From: Wansuia hejianensis
Lineage (GTDB): Bacteria; Bacillota; Clostridia; Lachnospirales; Lachnospiraceae
NCBI RefSeq assembly: GCF_014337215.1
Contig: NZ_CP060635.1
Location: forward strand, 1,811,501 to 1,875,500
Length of the DNA: 64,000 nt
Direction: 5' to 3'
Position 1 is the first letter of the stretch, and each line of letters begins with the position of its first letter. This document shows, piece by piece, positions 7,851 to 16,649 of the stretch. Both the position numbers and the translations under genes were made by a program. The notes under the pieces are model-generated. The model was given only the letters and a program-made list of their open reading frames with translations, had not been told where the DNA came from and did no database searches.

Positions 7851-8244
7851 TGTGGTTTTAATTAATTTTCCTGCAAAAGGCAACGAAATGGTGGTTCCTA
7901 ATGAAGATGGAAGTTACACTATTCTCATTAACGCCCGACTGTCAGAAGAAGGCCGCATGCTAGCTTACCAACACGCCATGCGTCATATAGCAGCAGATGA
8001 CTTTCAAAAAGAGGAAATTCAGACAATAGAGGCTCAGGCTCACGAATTGTTAGATTCCGCAAAAGTGCAGAAAATACCTTCACAGGAATATGAGATAATT
8101 ATAAAAAAAATTCAGCAGCGCCGCAAGAAAATCAAAAAGGCCATGGCACAAGCTGAAGAGAAAATTAAATTCATACAAAAATATGGTCAGGATCAATTTT
8201 TTGAACGTGCTGAAGAATATTACCTTTATGGAGACAATTTGTAA
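7834..8244 (+). CDS. ImmA/IrrE-like protein with altered metal motif
   Basis: A 136-residue protein overlapping the repressor gene by 17 bp; ATG 7834 is chosen over GTG 7825. The N-terminal half (INFPAKGNEMVVPNEDGSYT, then LINARLSEEGRMLAYQHAMRHI) looks like the ImmA-type proteins encoded beside prophage repressors in clostridia. The usual HExxH zinc motif reads H-A-M-R-H here, with the catalytic Glu replaced by Ala. The C-terminal half is a long charged helix. It may be a non-proteolytic antagonist or partner of the repressor, or a catalytically dead relic. Confidence 0.6.
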   Translation: MTTDVNVVLINFPAKGNEMVVPNEDGSYTILINARLSEEGRMLAYQHAMRHIAADDFQKEEIQTIEAQAHELLDSAKVQKIPSQEYEIIIKKIQQRRKKIKKAMAQAEEKIKFIQKYGQDQFFERAEEYYLYGDNL

Positions 8245-8257
8245 ATCAGAGCCTGAA

Positions 8258-8289
8258 AAAGCGGTTGCGTTGAAATACGCAACCGCTTT
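8258..8289. terminator. Bidirectional terminator
   Basis: A 13-bp perfect stem (aaagcggttgcgt with acgcaaccgcttt) and a 6-nt loop lies between convergent genes. T-rich sequence follows on the plus strand and an A5 run precedes it, so it can stop transcription from both the repressor operon and the glycosyltransferase gene. Confidence 0.88.
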
Positions 8290-8294
8290 ATTTT

Positions 8295-9212
8295 CTACTT
8301 CCAAAAATCCCGATTCATTGTACACTTCCGCACCATCCACCCTGGCAGCTTATCATACCTTTTCCCCAGAAAATACCCTGCATACTTACAGGCACTTTTC
8401 CATACCAGCGGAAAAAGCAACCACGGTCTACCCATCTTGCAGGCGTATGCAGCAGTCTGTTTCACCAAACGAATACCCTCGCCCTCGGACGAATACCGTA
8501 AGAACAACTCCGAATGCCTGGCTTGAGATACCCCCAGATCGAAATTTCGGTGGAACTGCTGTCTGCCACTGTAGTTATGAGAGTGAATCACCTTTGCATC
8601 AGCGGCATAGGCAACCCCATAGCCAGCCTCGATCAGGCGTCCGGTAAAAATCATATCCTCATTAAAAATCGCAGGACGCGGAAATCCGCCCAGTTCATTG
8701 TAAATAACACGGTCATAGGCCGCACATACATCGGAACAGAAAAAGGTTTTAATACCTAGTTCCGAAAGATCTGCCTTCGTCTTCACCCGGCTTTTTTCCG
8801 GATAATTAAATTGTCTTGTATAACATTCTAAAAATTCACAGTCCTCTCTGGGAAGCTGCCGGGCATAAGAAGCTTTTACGCCAGCCTGTGTAAATGGTTC
8901 CATCAACCGGCTGATCAGCCAATCGTCTGCCGGTAAGGCGTCCTGAGTCATAAATACTAAAATATCCGCCAAAGACTGCTGAGCCATCCAATGCCGTGTG
9001 CCGCCGTGATCAAATTCTTCCTTCCGGATATGCACCACCTCACATCCGGGATATTCCTGCTCCCAGCCAGTATTCCAAAACTTTTCTTCCGTGTTCACAA
9101 TCAACACTCTCCGAATCGGATAAACCTGTTTAGCCAGGCGCCGGAGTAGTTCTTGAAACTCCGGGCCTGGCCGATAGGCTGGTATCAATATATCTACATT
9201 ATAATTTTCCAT
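8295..9212 (-). CDS. Family 2 glycosyltransferase, rhamnosyltransferase-like
   Basis: A 305-residue GT-A fold enzyme. The N-terminus VDILIPAYRPGPEFQELL is the nucleotide-binding strand, EEFDHGGTRHW is the DHGGTR motif seen in rhamnosyltransferases of the RfbF/RgpB type, and FMTQDALPA replaces the usual DxD region. FNEDMIFTGRL supplies the later acidic motif. It would transfer a sugar, plausibly rhamnose from dTDP-rhamnose, to a growing lipid-linked glycan on the inner face of the membrane. It is the last gene of the glycopolymer locus, with a terminator immediately downstream. RmlD in the same locus supports a dTDP-rhamnose supply. The acceptor is unknown. Confidence 0.82.
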   Translation of the reverse strand: MENYNVDILIPAYRPGPEFQELLRRLAKQVYPIRRVLIVNTEEKFWNTGWEQEYPGCEVVHIRKEEFDHGGTRHWMAQQSLADILVFMTQDALPADDWLISRLMEPFTQAGVKASYARQLPREDCEFLECYTRQFNYPEKSRVKTKADLSELGIKTFFCSDVCAAYDRVIYNELGGFPRPAIFNEDMIFTGRLIEAGYGVAYAADAKVIHSHNYSGRQQFHRNFDLGVSQARHSELFLRYSSEGEGIRLVKQTAAYACKMGRPWLLFPLVWKSACKYAGYFLGKRYDKLPGWMVRKCTMNRDFWK

Positions 9213-9307
9213 GATTTCTCAATACCCAACTAATTTTGTATAATCTCCTGTGGCGCAGACGAATGCAGCGTACAGACGACAAATTAGGTCATCCCACAAA
9301 TGCATGT

Positions 9308-10567
9308 TTAATAATTATAATCACTGCCGCTGGCTTCCGCATCCGCCTGGTCCTGCAGCTCCTGTGTCCATTTTGGGATCTCCGCACCATCATCCATCCC
9401 CAGCGCCGTATCTATATCTTCTTCTCCATAACCACTGTCAATGACAATCTGATAGCTATATTCCTGCACAACCGATGAAGGAGAATATTCTTCATTCGGA
9501 AACAGGAACTGATGCAGACGCGTGACGTTATATTCTAAGGTTACCGGAATCACACAGTCGCTCCCGGTAATACTTCCGTCATCCGGCATGTGTGCAAACG
9601 GAAAACCGTCCTGATTCTCTTCCGGCATGGAGTATGTGAGCAGCGGCTGGATCATAGAAACAATTTTTGAATTGTCCAAATTAGTCGTTACCAGAGGCAG
9701 CACCGCGTTCATCACTGCATCCAGGGTTCCCAGATCAACTGTCTTCGCCTTTTCCATGATCTTCGACAGCACCAGCCTCTGACGGCTGGCACGGCGGAAA
9801 TCATTGCCGGCCGTATAACGGATCCTTGCATAGGAAACTGCCTGACTTCCATTCAAATGGAAGGTTCTTGTCATTGCCCCATCGAATTCATCTGCCGGAG
9901 GAACCTCGATCTCTTCATATTCCATATTGCAGGCTTCGGACGTCTCCACATTATAATCATTGAGATGGATCAGCTCTTCCCTGGTCATATCGATGTCCAG
10001 CCCGCCCAGCAACTCAATTGTCGTACAAAGAGCCGAAAAATCTACGGTTACATATTCGGTAATATTCAAATCCAGATTCAGGTTGACCATGGAAAGGAAC
10101 TGTTCAGGTCCGCCCAGGTTATAGGCCGCGTTGGCCTTTGTGTAATAATTTGAATTGCCATAATAATCATCACCTACATTCAAATAGGTATCACGATACA
10201 GCGAAACCAGTTTAATACTTTTTTCATTGTGATTGATGCAGGCAATGATCATTGTATCGCTGTTTCTTCCGTCCAATTCATCCCGGGTATCCAATCCTAC
10301 AAGTGCGATTACATCAATTCCCGTAAGGGCAGATGTTGTATCCTGCGGCTGCCCGTCTGCCTTATCGCCAGCCGCTGCCCCGCCGTTTACGCCATCCGCC
10401 GTGAACAGACGGTCTTTATCCAGATCCTGATGATTCACCAGCGAAAATTTGTGTGCTGCCCAGATAGACACAAACAGCACAAGTGACAACAACAATAATA
10501 CGACAATTTCAACTGCAAACAGGATTTTTTTTCTTCTGTGTCTTTTTTGTTTTCTTCTGTTCGTCAT
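9308..10567 (-). CDS. LytR-CpsA-Psr (LCP) family glycopolymer ligase, copy 1
   Basis: A 419-residue protein with a basic N-terminus (RRKQKRHRRKK), one transmembrane segment (about residues 16-38) and an extracellular LCP domain. Family landmarks are visible: VIALVGLDTRDE, NSDTMIIACIN, KLVSLYRDTYLNVG, YAR-I-R-Y-T-A-G-N-D-F-R-R-A-S-R-Q-R. LCP enzymes move polyprenyl-linked glycopolymers onto peptidoglycan outside the cell. It is a close paralogue of the next upstream gene, sharing long identical stretches, which points to tandem duplication. The 217-bp spacer to that gene holds a hairpin. Confidence 0.9.
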   Translation of the reverse strand: MTNRRKQKRHRRKKILFAVEIVVLLLLSLVLFVSIWAAHKFSLVNHQDLDKDRLFTADGVNGGAAAGDKADGQPQDTTSALTGIDVIALVGLDTRDELDGRNSDTMIIACINHNEKSIKLVSLYRDTYLNVGDDYYGNSNYYTKANAAYNLGGPEQFLSMVNLNLDLNITEYVTVDFSALCTTIELLGGLDIDMTREELIHLNDYNVETSEACNMEYEEIEVPPADEFDGAMTRTFHLNGSQAVSYARIRYTAGNDFRRASRQRLVLSKIMEKAKTVDLGTLDAVMNAVLPLVTTNLDNSKIVSMIQPLLTYSMPEENQDGFPFAHMPDDGSITGSDCVIPVTLEYNVTRLHQFLFPNEEYSPSSVVQEYSYQIVIDSGYGEEDIDTALGMDDGAEIPKWTQELQDQADAEASGSDYNY

Positions 10568-10736
10568 TCAAATATTCCCCTATTTATACTCCTTTTCAGG
10601 TATATATTTTATGCAAGGTTTCACAATTTTTTTCTTTCCCACTCTCACATAATACTATATCTCACGGAAAAGAGCAACAAATTTCTGTTTACAGCGCCTG
10701 CAAAGGCCGTCGCTCACTGGGTTTTCATAAACATTC

Positions 10737-10774
10737 AGCCGGGACAGAGCAGCCCATGTGCGCCTGTCCCGGCT
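10737..10774. terminator. Intercistronic hairpin between the two LCP genes
   Basis: AGCCGGGACAG and CTGTCCCGGCT form an 11-bp stem around a 16-nt loop just after the stop codon of LCP copy 2. There is no clean U-tract on the minus strand, so it may act as a weak terminator or an mRNA-stabilising hairpin. Confidence 0.5.
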
Positions 10775-10784
10775 GATGTACCGG

Positions 10785-12056
10785 TTAATATTCACCTTCA
10801 TATCCGGAAGCGTAAGCCTCAGCATCTGCCTGATCCTGCAATTCCTGCGTCCACTGTGGGATTTCACCCCCATCATCGATTCCCAATGCCATTTCAACAG
10901 ATTCTTCTCCATAGCCACACTCCGCTATAATCTGCTCACTGTACTCCAATACAGTCGCGGACGGAGTGTATGCAGCATCCGGAAAGAAAAACTGATGCAA
11001 ATGTATTGCATTGTATTCCAGTGTAACCGGCAGAACGCAATCCTCTCCTGTCAGGCTTCCATCGTCCTCCATATGTGCAAATGGGAATCCAGTCTGATCC
11101 GTAATAGTATAAGACAGCAGAGGCTGAATCATGGATACGATCTTATTATTATCCATATTAGTCGTTATCTGATGGAGGACGGTATTTAAAACAGCATCCA
11201 GTGTCCCCAGATCCGCACTTTTCGCTTTTTCCATGATCTTTTCCAAAACCAGCCTCTGCCTGGCCGTTCTCCGGAAATCATTCCCGGCCGTCTTTCTGAT
11301 TCTGGCATAAGATACTGCCTGGCTTCCATTCAAATGAAACGTCCTGGTCATCGCTCCGTCAAATTCATCGGCGGAAGGCAGCTCCAATTCAGCATATTCC
11401 ATTTCACAGGCCGATGAGGTCTCCACATTATAATTATTCAGATGAATAACCTCTTCCCGGGTCATATCAATGTCCAGCCCACCGAGCAGCTCGATTGTGT
11501 CTGCCAGCGCCTTAAACTCCACCGTCATGAATTCCGTAATATTCAGGTCAAAATTCAGGTTTATCATCGAAAGCATCTGCTCCGGCCCGCCAAAATTGTA
11601 GGCAGCATTGGCTTTCGTATAATAATCAGGTTCACCATAATAACTGTCTCCGACGTTCAGATAAGTATCACGGTACAGAGACGCCAGCTTGATCGTTTTA
11701 TCATTGTGATTAATACAGGCAATAATCATGGTATCACTGTTCTGCCCCTCTAATTCATCCCGCGTATCAAGCCCTACTAAAGCAATCACATCAACGCCCG
11801 TCAGTGAGGACACCGGATTCTGCTGACCCCCATCCGCATCGCCTGCCGCCACAGAACCGCTGTTGACCTTATCAGACGTAAGCAGTCTGTCTTCGTCCAA
11901 TTCCTGATGATTAATCAGAGAGAATTTGTGCGCTGCCCAGACAGCTACAACCAGTACCAGGGACAGCAGCAGCAGTACAATAATCTCAACTGCAAACAGA
12001 ATCCTTTTTCTTCTGATTTTCTTTTTTCTTCTGTGTGCCCTCTGTCTATCAGTCAT
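10785..12056 (-). CDS. LytR-CpsA-Psr (LCP) family glycopolymer ligase, copy 2
   Basis: A 423-residue membrane-anchored LCP protein with the same architecture as copy 1: basic tail (RRKKKIRRKR), single transmembrane segment, then the LCP domain with VIALVGLDTRDE, NSDTMIIACINHN, KLASLYRDTYLNVG and a C-terminal arginine-rich substrate loop (R-K-T-A-G-N-D-F-R-R-T-A-R-Q-R). It is encoded next to the initiating sugar transferase, the usual setting for the ligase that anchors the locus product to the wall. Two copies suggest either redundancy or different acceptors. The C-terminal tails (YASGYEGEY versus ASGSDYNY) diverge slightly. Confidence 0.9.
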   Translation of the reverse strand: MTDRQRAHRRKKKIRRKRILFAVEIIVLLLLSLVLVVAVWAAHKFSLINHQELDEDRLLTSDKVNSGSVAAGDADGGQQNPVSSLTGVDVIALVGLDTRDELEGQNSDTMIIACINHNDKTIKLASLYRDTYLNVGDSYYGEPDYYTKANAAYNFGGPEQMLSMINLNFDLNITEFMTVEFKALADTIELLGGLDIDMTREEVIHLNNYNVETSSACEMEYAELELPSADEFDGAMTRTFHLNGSQAVSYARIRKTAGNDFRRTARQRLVLEKIMEKAKSADLGTLDAVLNTVLHQITTNMDNNKIVSMIQPLLSYTITDQTGFPFAHMEDDGSLTGEDCVLPVTLEYNAIHLHQFFFPDAAYTPSATVLEYSEQIIAECGYGEESVEMALGIDDGGEIPQWTQELQDQADAEAYASGYEGEY

Positions 12057-12090
12057 TCGTCTATTCCCATTCCTTTAACGTTACTTTCTG

Positions 12091-13494
12091 TCAGTATGCA
12101 TTCTTGTTCACAAACCCGCGAAAAACGGTCAAAAACAATATTTTCACATCCAGCCCCACAGACCAGTTCTCAATATAATACAGATCATGGTCAATCCGCT
12201 TCCGGATAGATGTATCCCCTCTATATCCATTTACCTGCGCCCATCCGGTCATTCCCGGCCGTACCTGATGCTTTACCATATATCTGGGAATTTCTTCACG
12301 GAACTTTTCCACGAAAAACGGACGTTCCGGCCTCGGTCCTACCAGGCTCATGTCACCTTTCAAAACGTTAAAAAGCTGCGGAAGCTCATCGATGCTTGTT
12401 TTCCGCATGAATTTCCCAAATCCTGTAACCCTCGGATCATTTTTCACCGTCCAGGCTTTTTTCTCTTCGTCAGGCTTCTGGACCTCCATGGAGCGGAATT
12501 TATACATCTCAAAGCTTCTGTTATGCAATCCCACCCGGGTCTGCCTGTAAATCAACGGCCCTGGTGAAGTGACCTTGATGCCGATCACAGCCAGCAGCAT
12601 CACCGGAGAAAAAAGGATAATACACAGCAGCGATCCCACAATATCCATCACTCGCTTGATCATAGCATTAAAGGTATTGCTCAGAGGGACGTAACGGATA
12701 TTAATAACTGGCAGCCCCATCAGATCCTCCGTATAGGGTTTCGTAGGTATGATGTTATGATAGTCCGGAATAAATTTTGTATGCACGCCTGACTTCTCAC
12801 ACAGCGCGACAATTTCTTCCAGACGGTAATACTCATTCAGGCCCAGGGTTATTGCGATTTCATCCAGCTTGTTCTCAGGCAGAATGACCATCAGATTCCC
12901 GATCCGGCCAAGTACCTTGATTCCCCGGTAGGTGGTTCCGGCTGTCACATGGTCGTCCAGAATTCCCCGGATCGTATATCCCCATTCAGGAAATGCCAGA
13001 ATCCTGTCAATGTACTCTTCCGTCGCACGGCTGTATCCCACCAGCAAAATATGCTTCTGATTAAACCCGCGGCGCCTGATTTTTCTCAGGGCATAGCGGA
13101 TAATATTGCGGACAATGACCTCCAGTACAACATTCAGCCCGTAAAAGATAAACAGCATGCTCCGGGCGAAATGTTCCTGTTTAATCATATAAAGTGTAAG
13201 AATAATGATCAGCAGCCCCACCGTATTGGCCTTTAATAGATTGGCAAGCTCCAGCCGCCGCCCCTGAACTCGCTTCGGCGTATACAGATTAAATCCATAA
13301 TAAAGAAGCAGATAGCCTGGAACAATCAGTACCAGCGCCATCATATAATACTCAAACGGCAGCGACCGGACCGGAATTCCAAACAAGTTCGTCCGGAATC
13401 TCAGCAGCCATGCCACCACATAAGAAAAGATGGTCACAACGGCATCGATCACAACATGCATCCGGTTAAAATACTTTTGATTATCCTTAATCAC
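12091..13494 (-). CDS. Undecaprenyl-phosphate sugar phosphotransferase (WbaP/EpsL type)
   Basis: A 467-residue polyprenyl glycosylphosphotransferase. Four to five hydrophobic segments occupy the first 130 residues, a CoA-binding-like domain follows (LLVGYSRATEEYIDRIL), then another membrane segment and the catalytic C-terminal domain with SPGPLIYRQTRVGL, YKFRSM, KTSIDELPQLFNVL, MSLVGPRPE and the terminal D-L-Y-Y-I-E-N-W-S. It starts glycan assembly by placing a hexose-1-phosphate on undecaprenyl phosphate. It precedes the LCP genes in the transcript, fitting a build-then-attach order. The sugar cannot be read from the sequence. Confidence 0.92.
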   Translation of the reverse strand: MIKDNQKYFNRMHVVIDAVVTIFSYVVAWLLRFRTNLFGIPVRSLPFEYYMMALVLIVPGYLLLYYGFNLYTPKRVQGRRLELANLLKANTVGLLIIILTLYMIKQEHFARSMLFIFYGLNVVLEVIVRNIIRYALRKIRRRGFNQKHILLVGYSRATEEYIDRILAFPEWGYTIRGILDDHVTAGTTYRGIKVLGRIGNLMVILPENKLDEIAITLGLNEYYRLEEIVALCEKSGVHTKFIPDYHNIIPTKPYTEDLMGLPVINIRYVPLSNTFNAMIKRVMDIVGSLLCIILFSPVMLLAVIGIKVTSPGPLIYRQTRVGLHNRSFEMYKFRSMEVQKPDEEKKAWTVKNDPRVTGFGKFMRKTSIDELPQLFNVLKGDMSLVGPRPERPFFVEKFREEIPRYMVKHQVRPGMTGWAQVNGYRGDTSIRKRIDHDLYYIENWSVGLDVKILFLTVFRGFVNKNAY

Positions 13495-13534
13495 AGTAAA
13501 TCACCTGTTTCCCTTTCCCATTCCCAAACCTTAC

Positions 13535-13741
13535 GGAACAGCATAAGCTGTTCCCCCGCCCGGCCAGGGCACACATTGCAAGGTGCCCGGGGTATATCCT
13601 GCAGAACAGCTCATACCGTTCCTCCGCCCCGCCAAGGGGGCATACATCGCAGGATACTCTGAAGTATAATAATACTATACATTTTAAAACAGTGCAAGCG
13701 GTTCCCAGCCCCGCCAGGGGCTTGTGTTACGGGATACGGAG
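13535..13741 (-). repeat. Three tandem copies of a ~65-nt imperfect palindromic repeat
   Basis: Copies at about 13535-13602, 13603-13667 and 13686-13741 share, on the minus strand, the order GTATCC / ATG(T)GCCCC-TGGC-GGGGC / GGGAACxGC...GCTGTT. Each can fold as a GCCCC/GGGGC stem followed by a GAACAGC/GCTGTTC-like stem. Related copies lie at 22561-22627 and 53396-53460. The block fills the 340-bp gap upstream of the initiating transferase, with the hairpin at 13754-13812 beside it. Confidence 0.7.
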
Positions 13742-13753
13742 TATATTCCGCAA

Positions 13754-13812
13754 AACAGCGTAAGCCGTATGTCCGGCCTGCAGACAAGGGGACCGGAACG
13801 GTTTACGTTGTC
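13754..13812 (-). terminator. Long hairpin, probable terminator or attenuator
   Basis: On the minus strand ACAACGTAAACCGT pairs with ACGGCTTACGCTGT (two G-U pairs) around an inner GTCC/GGAC-type stem, and TTTT follows. It lies after the stop codon of the GT2 gene at 13835. The left arm resembles the start of the neighbouring repeats, so it may be a diverged repeat copy that acts as a terminator. Confidence 0.5.
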
Positions 13813-13834
13813 TTATCATTGATACTTATAAACT

Positions 13835-14800
13835 TTAATAAAACCTCCGAAATAAATTTGCCCACAGTTCAATCTGTATCCTGCAATAATTGCCAAAATT
13901 CTTCCATCGGAACCTCACTTTTTTTCCGTGATTTTCTTTTTTATAGCTGATAGAAAAACCGTTTTTTATGCCAGCGAGATATTCCCTGCCATAGCCCTTC
14001 ATCGCAAAAAACAACGTTTTAATACCAAAACCCACAGCCAGCAAAGGCAGATTCAAAATCCACTGAAACAATGGCATATTTTTGTGAATCAGATAAACAT
14101 TATTCCTCGAAGAGTATCGGATCTTAAATTCATTGTAACGCGATCCGCTGGTGCCGCTGCCCACATGGTACACCTTAGCTTCTGGCAGATACCAGTTCTC
14201 ATAACCGGCAATCCGCGCCCGATAACCCAAATCGAGATCCTCTAGATAAGCAAAATGCTCCTCATCCAGCAGCCCCGTCTGATTCAGATATTCCATCCGG
14301 TATATGGCCGCGCCTGCGCAGGCTGCAAATATCCTGTCCGGTTTGCCATACTTCGATATATCCTTCCCTTTTCCCCTTGCAAACGCCCAGCCAAACGCGC
14401 TGTAAAAATTCCCGGCATCGTCCACCTTGGTCCGATCCTGTGCCTGAATCATCTTTGACGCGCAGGAAAAAGCTGTGGGGCGCTCTTTTATGCCCTTCAG
14501 CAGCTGCTCCACAAAATCCGGGAATACTTCTGTATCGTTATTCAGCAGGATCACATATGGCGTCTCTGAAACCCTGATTCCTTCATTGACAGCACGGCAA
14601 AAACCGTAATTCTCCGGCAGATCGATCAGCTTTACCCAGGAATATTTGTTACGCACTAAATCCACACTACCGTCTGCAGAGCCGTTGTCCACCAATATCA
14701 CAGAAAAGCCCTGGAAGGTCTGCCCCTTCAGGGCATCCAGGCAGGTTTCCAGATATGGTACGCCATTATAATTTGGTATAATCACAGAGACTTCCTGCAT
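13835..14800 (-). CDS. Family 2 glycosyltransferase, rhamnosyltransferase-like
   Basis: A 321-residue GT-A enzyme: VSVIIPNYNGVPYLETCLDA at the N-terminus, ILVDNGSADGS, then LLNNDTEV as the metal-binding motif near residue 90, and EDLDLGYRARIAGY as the later ED motif. The C-terminal 80 residues are basic with one hydrophobic stretch (LLAVGFGIKTLFFAM), suggesting membrane association. It resembles rhamnosyltransferases of cell-wall polysaccharide loci. It is encoded 13 bp from the larger two-domain transferase, so the two probably add consecutive sugars. Confidence 0.85.
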   Translation of the reverse strand: MQEVSVIIPNYNGVPYLETCLDALKGQTFQGFSVILVDNGSADGSVDLVRNKYSWVKLIDLPENYGFCRAVNEGIRVSETPYVILLNNDTEVFPDFVEQLLKGIKERPTAFSCASKMIQAQDRTKVDDAGNFYSAFGWAFARGKGKDISKYGKPDRIFAACAGAAIYRMEYLNQTGLLDEEHFAYLEDLDLGYRARIAGYENWYLPEAKVYHVGSGTSGSRYNEFKIRYSSRNNVYLIHKNMPLFQWILNLPLLAVGFGIKTLFFAMKGYGREYLAGIKNGFSISYKKENHGKKVRFRWKNFGNYCRIQIELWANLFRRFY

Positions 14801-14813
14801 CTGTCTGTACTCC

Positions 14814-16628
14814 TTATCTGGCCCGCAGAGAATAATTCCATTTGCTGAGAGTCAGGTTTTCATTATAGTAAGGATCGCCCTTTTTCAAAAGGCTGATCCA
14901 GCGAGTCCTCATAAATTCGATCTCTCCCTGAAAGCGGCGGACTTTTTCTTTGCTGTCCTCTGCCCCCCTGGATTTTGACTCATAATGAAGCATTTCCACA
15001 TGGGGATTGTAGACTACCAGATAGCCGGCTTCTACCGTCCTCAGACATAGATCCACATCATTAAAGGCAACGGAAAGCTTTTCTTCAAAGCCCCCCAGCT
15101 GTTCAAATAACGGCCGTTTCATCATCATACAGGCAGCGGTCACCGCGCTGTAATCCATCTGAATGGAGGCCTTGTGGAGATAGCCGCTGCGGCTGCCGGG
15201 CATGTTCAGGAAGGCATGGCCCGCCACACCGCCTAGACCCACAATAATCCCAGCGTGCTGTATGGTATGATCCGGATAATAAAGCTTACTCCCCACAATT
15301 CCCACTTCTTCCCGCTGGCAGTTGCCCAGCAGTTCTTCAATCCATTCCGGAGTCACAACCTCTATATCATTATTCAGGAAAAGCAGATAATCGCCCTTCG
15401 CCTCTTTCACTGCGAAATTATTGATCGCAGAAAAATTGAAACCTTTCTTCCAGTACAGCACCCGGACATTTTCTCTCTTTTCTATCTGTCTGTAATACTC
15501 AAAGGTTTCATCCTTTTCACTGTTATTCTCTGCAATAATGATTTCATAATTCAAATAAGTGGATTTTTCCCAGATTGAATCCAGGCATTGGGCCAGCGTT
15601 TCCTTCTGATCCTTATTCGGTATGATGATCGAAACCAGAGGGCTGCCTTTCACCGAATAATGTACGTCATAAAATCCGTAATCCTTTGTATGGGAAACCG
15701 TGCCTTCTGTATGCGTCCGCGCCAGATTGCCCTCTATAGCCCTTTTCCCCGCCTCGTAAGCGTATAGCTTGCTGTTCGGATTGTCTGCCGTAGAAGCCTT
15801 ATGAGTCCGCCAGTGATAGAGAATCCGCGGTACATGGGCTATGTGCTCTGCCAGCTCACTGCATCTGAAGATAAAATCATAATCCTGGGCGCCGTCGAAT
15901 TCCTTGCGGAAACCGCCCGCCTTTTCAACCAGGCTCTTTTTTACCACGAGAAAATGGCAGATGTAATTGTTGGAACGCAGAAGATCCAGATTAAAATCAG
16001 GCTTCAGATGCGGCTGATAATGCTCGCTCAGATCCTCTGTCACCTTATCCTCATCCGTATAGATGAAATCCGCTTTTTCCTCCTGTATCCTGAGTGCGAT
16101 CTCATACAGCGCGTCAGGAGCCAGAAGGTCGTCATGATCCAGAAGGCCGATAAACGAACCTCGGGCCATGGCAAAAGCAGCATTGGTATTTTCTGCAATT
16201 CCCAGGTTTTTTTCCAGGTTCTGAAACCGGATTCTTTCATCCATTTCGCTGTATTCCTTCAGAACCGCAGCCATTTTCTGGTCTTCGGGACTGGCATTTG
16301 CCATGCACAGTTCCCAGTTGGGATACGTCTGCCCGATCAGCGCTTCCAGCAGCTGGCGCAGAAAAACCTCCGGCGTATGATAGGCCGGGACGGCTATGCT
16401 GATCAGCGGGGGCTGCAGCCATTTATGTTTTCTTTGTTTTTCAAGAATTTCCTCTGATGCTTTATGCTGCATGTACCAGGGGCCATAGGGCACCTCTTCC
16501 GGCTCCATCCTCTCTTGAAGGCGGCTGATGAAATCCTTCAGTCCATAGTGTTTCAGGTATCTCAGGCCTTTCAGGATCGTATATGGTTTTAATTTTTTCA
16601 CAAAACGCAGCAGCGTATTTTGTGCCAT
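14814..16628 (-). CDS. Two-domain family 2 glycosyltransferase
   Basis: A 604-residue protein with two GT-A domains in tandem. The first (about residues 75-300) has ISIAVPAYHTPE, GLLDHDDLLAPDALYEIA and DGAQDYDFIFRC; the second (about 330-570) has VSIIIPNKDQKETL, LFLNNDIEV and FNDVDLCLRTVEAGY. Such bifunctional enzymes add two sugars or polymerise a disaccharide repeat in capsule and rhamnan loci. The N-terminal 70 residues are an alpha-helical lead with no signal peptide, so it acts in the cytoplasm. It is transcribed after the transaminase gene. Donors and linkages are unknown. Confidence 0.87.
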   Translation of the reverse strand: MAQNTLLRFVKKLKPYTILKGLRYLKHYGLKDFISRLQERMEPEEVPYGPWYMQHKASEEILEKQRKHKWLQPPLISIAVPAYHTPEVFLRQLLEALIGQTYPNWELCMANASPEDQKMAAVLKEYSEMDERIRFQNLEKNLGIAENTNAAFAMARGSFIGLLDHDDLLAPDALYEIALRIQEEKADFIYTDEDKVTEDLSEHYQPHLKPDFNLDLLRSNNYICHFLVVKKSLVEKAGGFRKEFDGAQDYDFIFRCSELAEHIAHVPRILYHWRTHKASTADNPNSKLYAYEAGKRAIEGNLARTHTEGTVSHTKDYGFYDVHYSVKGSPLVSIIIPNKDQKETLAQCLDSIWEKSTYLNYEIIIAENNSEKDETFEYYRQIEKRENVRVLYWKKGFNFSAINNFAVKEAKGDYLLFLNNDIEVVTPEWIEELLGNCQREEVGIVGSKLYYPDHTIQHAGIIVGLGGVAGHAFLNMPGSRSGYLHKASIQMDYSAVTAACMMMKRPLFEQLGGFEEKLSVAFNDVDLCLRTVEAGYLVVYNPHVEMLHYESKSRGAEDSKEKVRRFQGEIEFMRTRWISLLKKGDPYYNENLTLSKWNYSLRAR

Positions 16629-16649
16629 GACGATTCTCCTTTAAACTCA

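Noticed and set aside
13495..13834. CRISPR array
   Set aside because: The repeats here are about 65 nt, imperfect, adjacent to each other without unique spacers, and have relatives elsewhere in single copy. They are not CRISPR-like.
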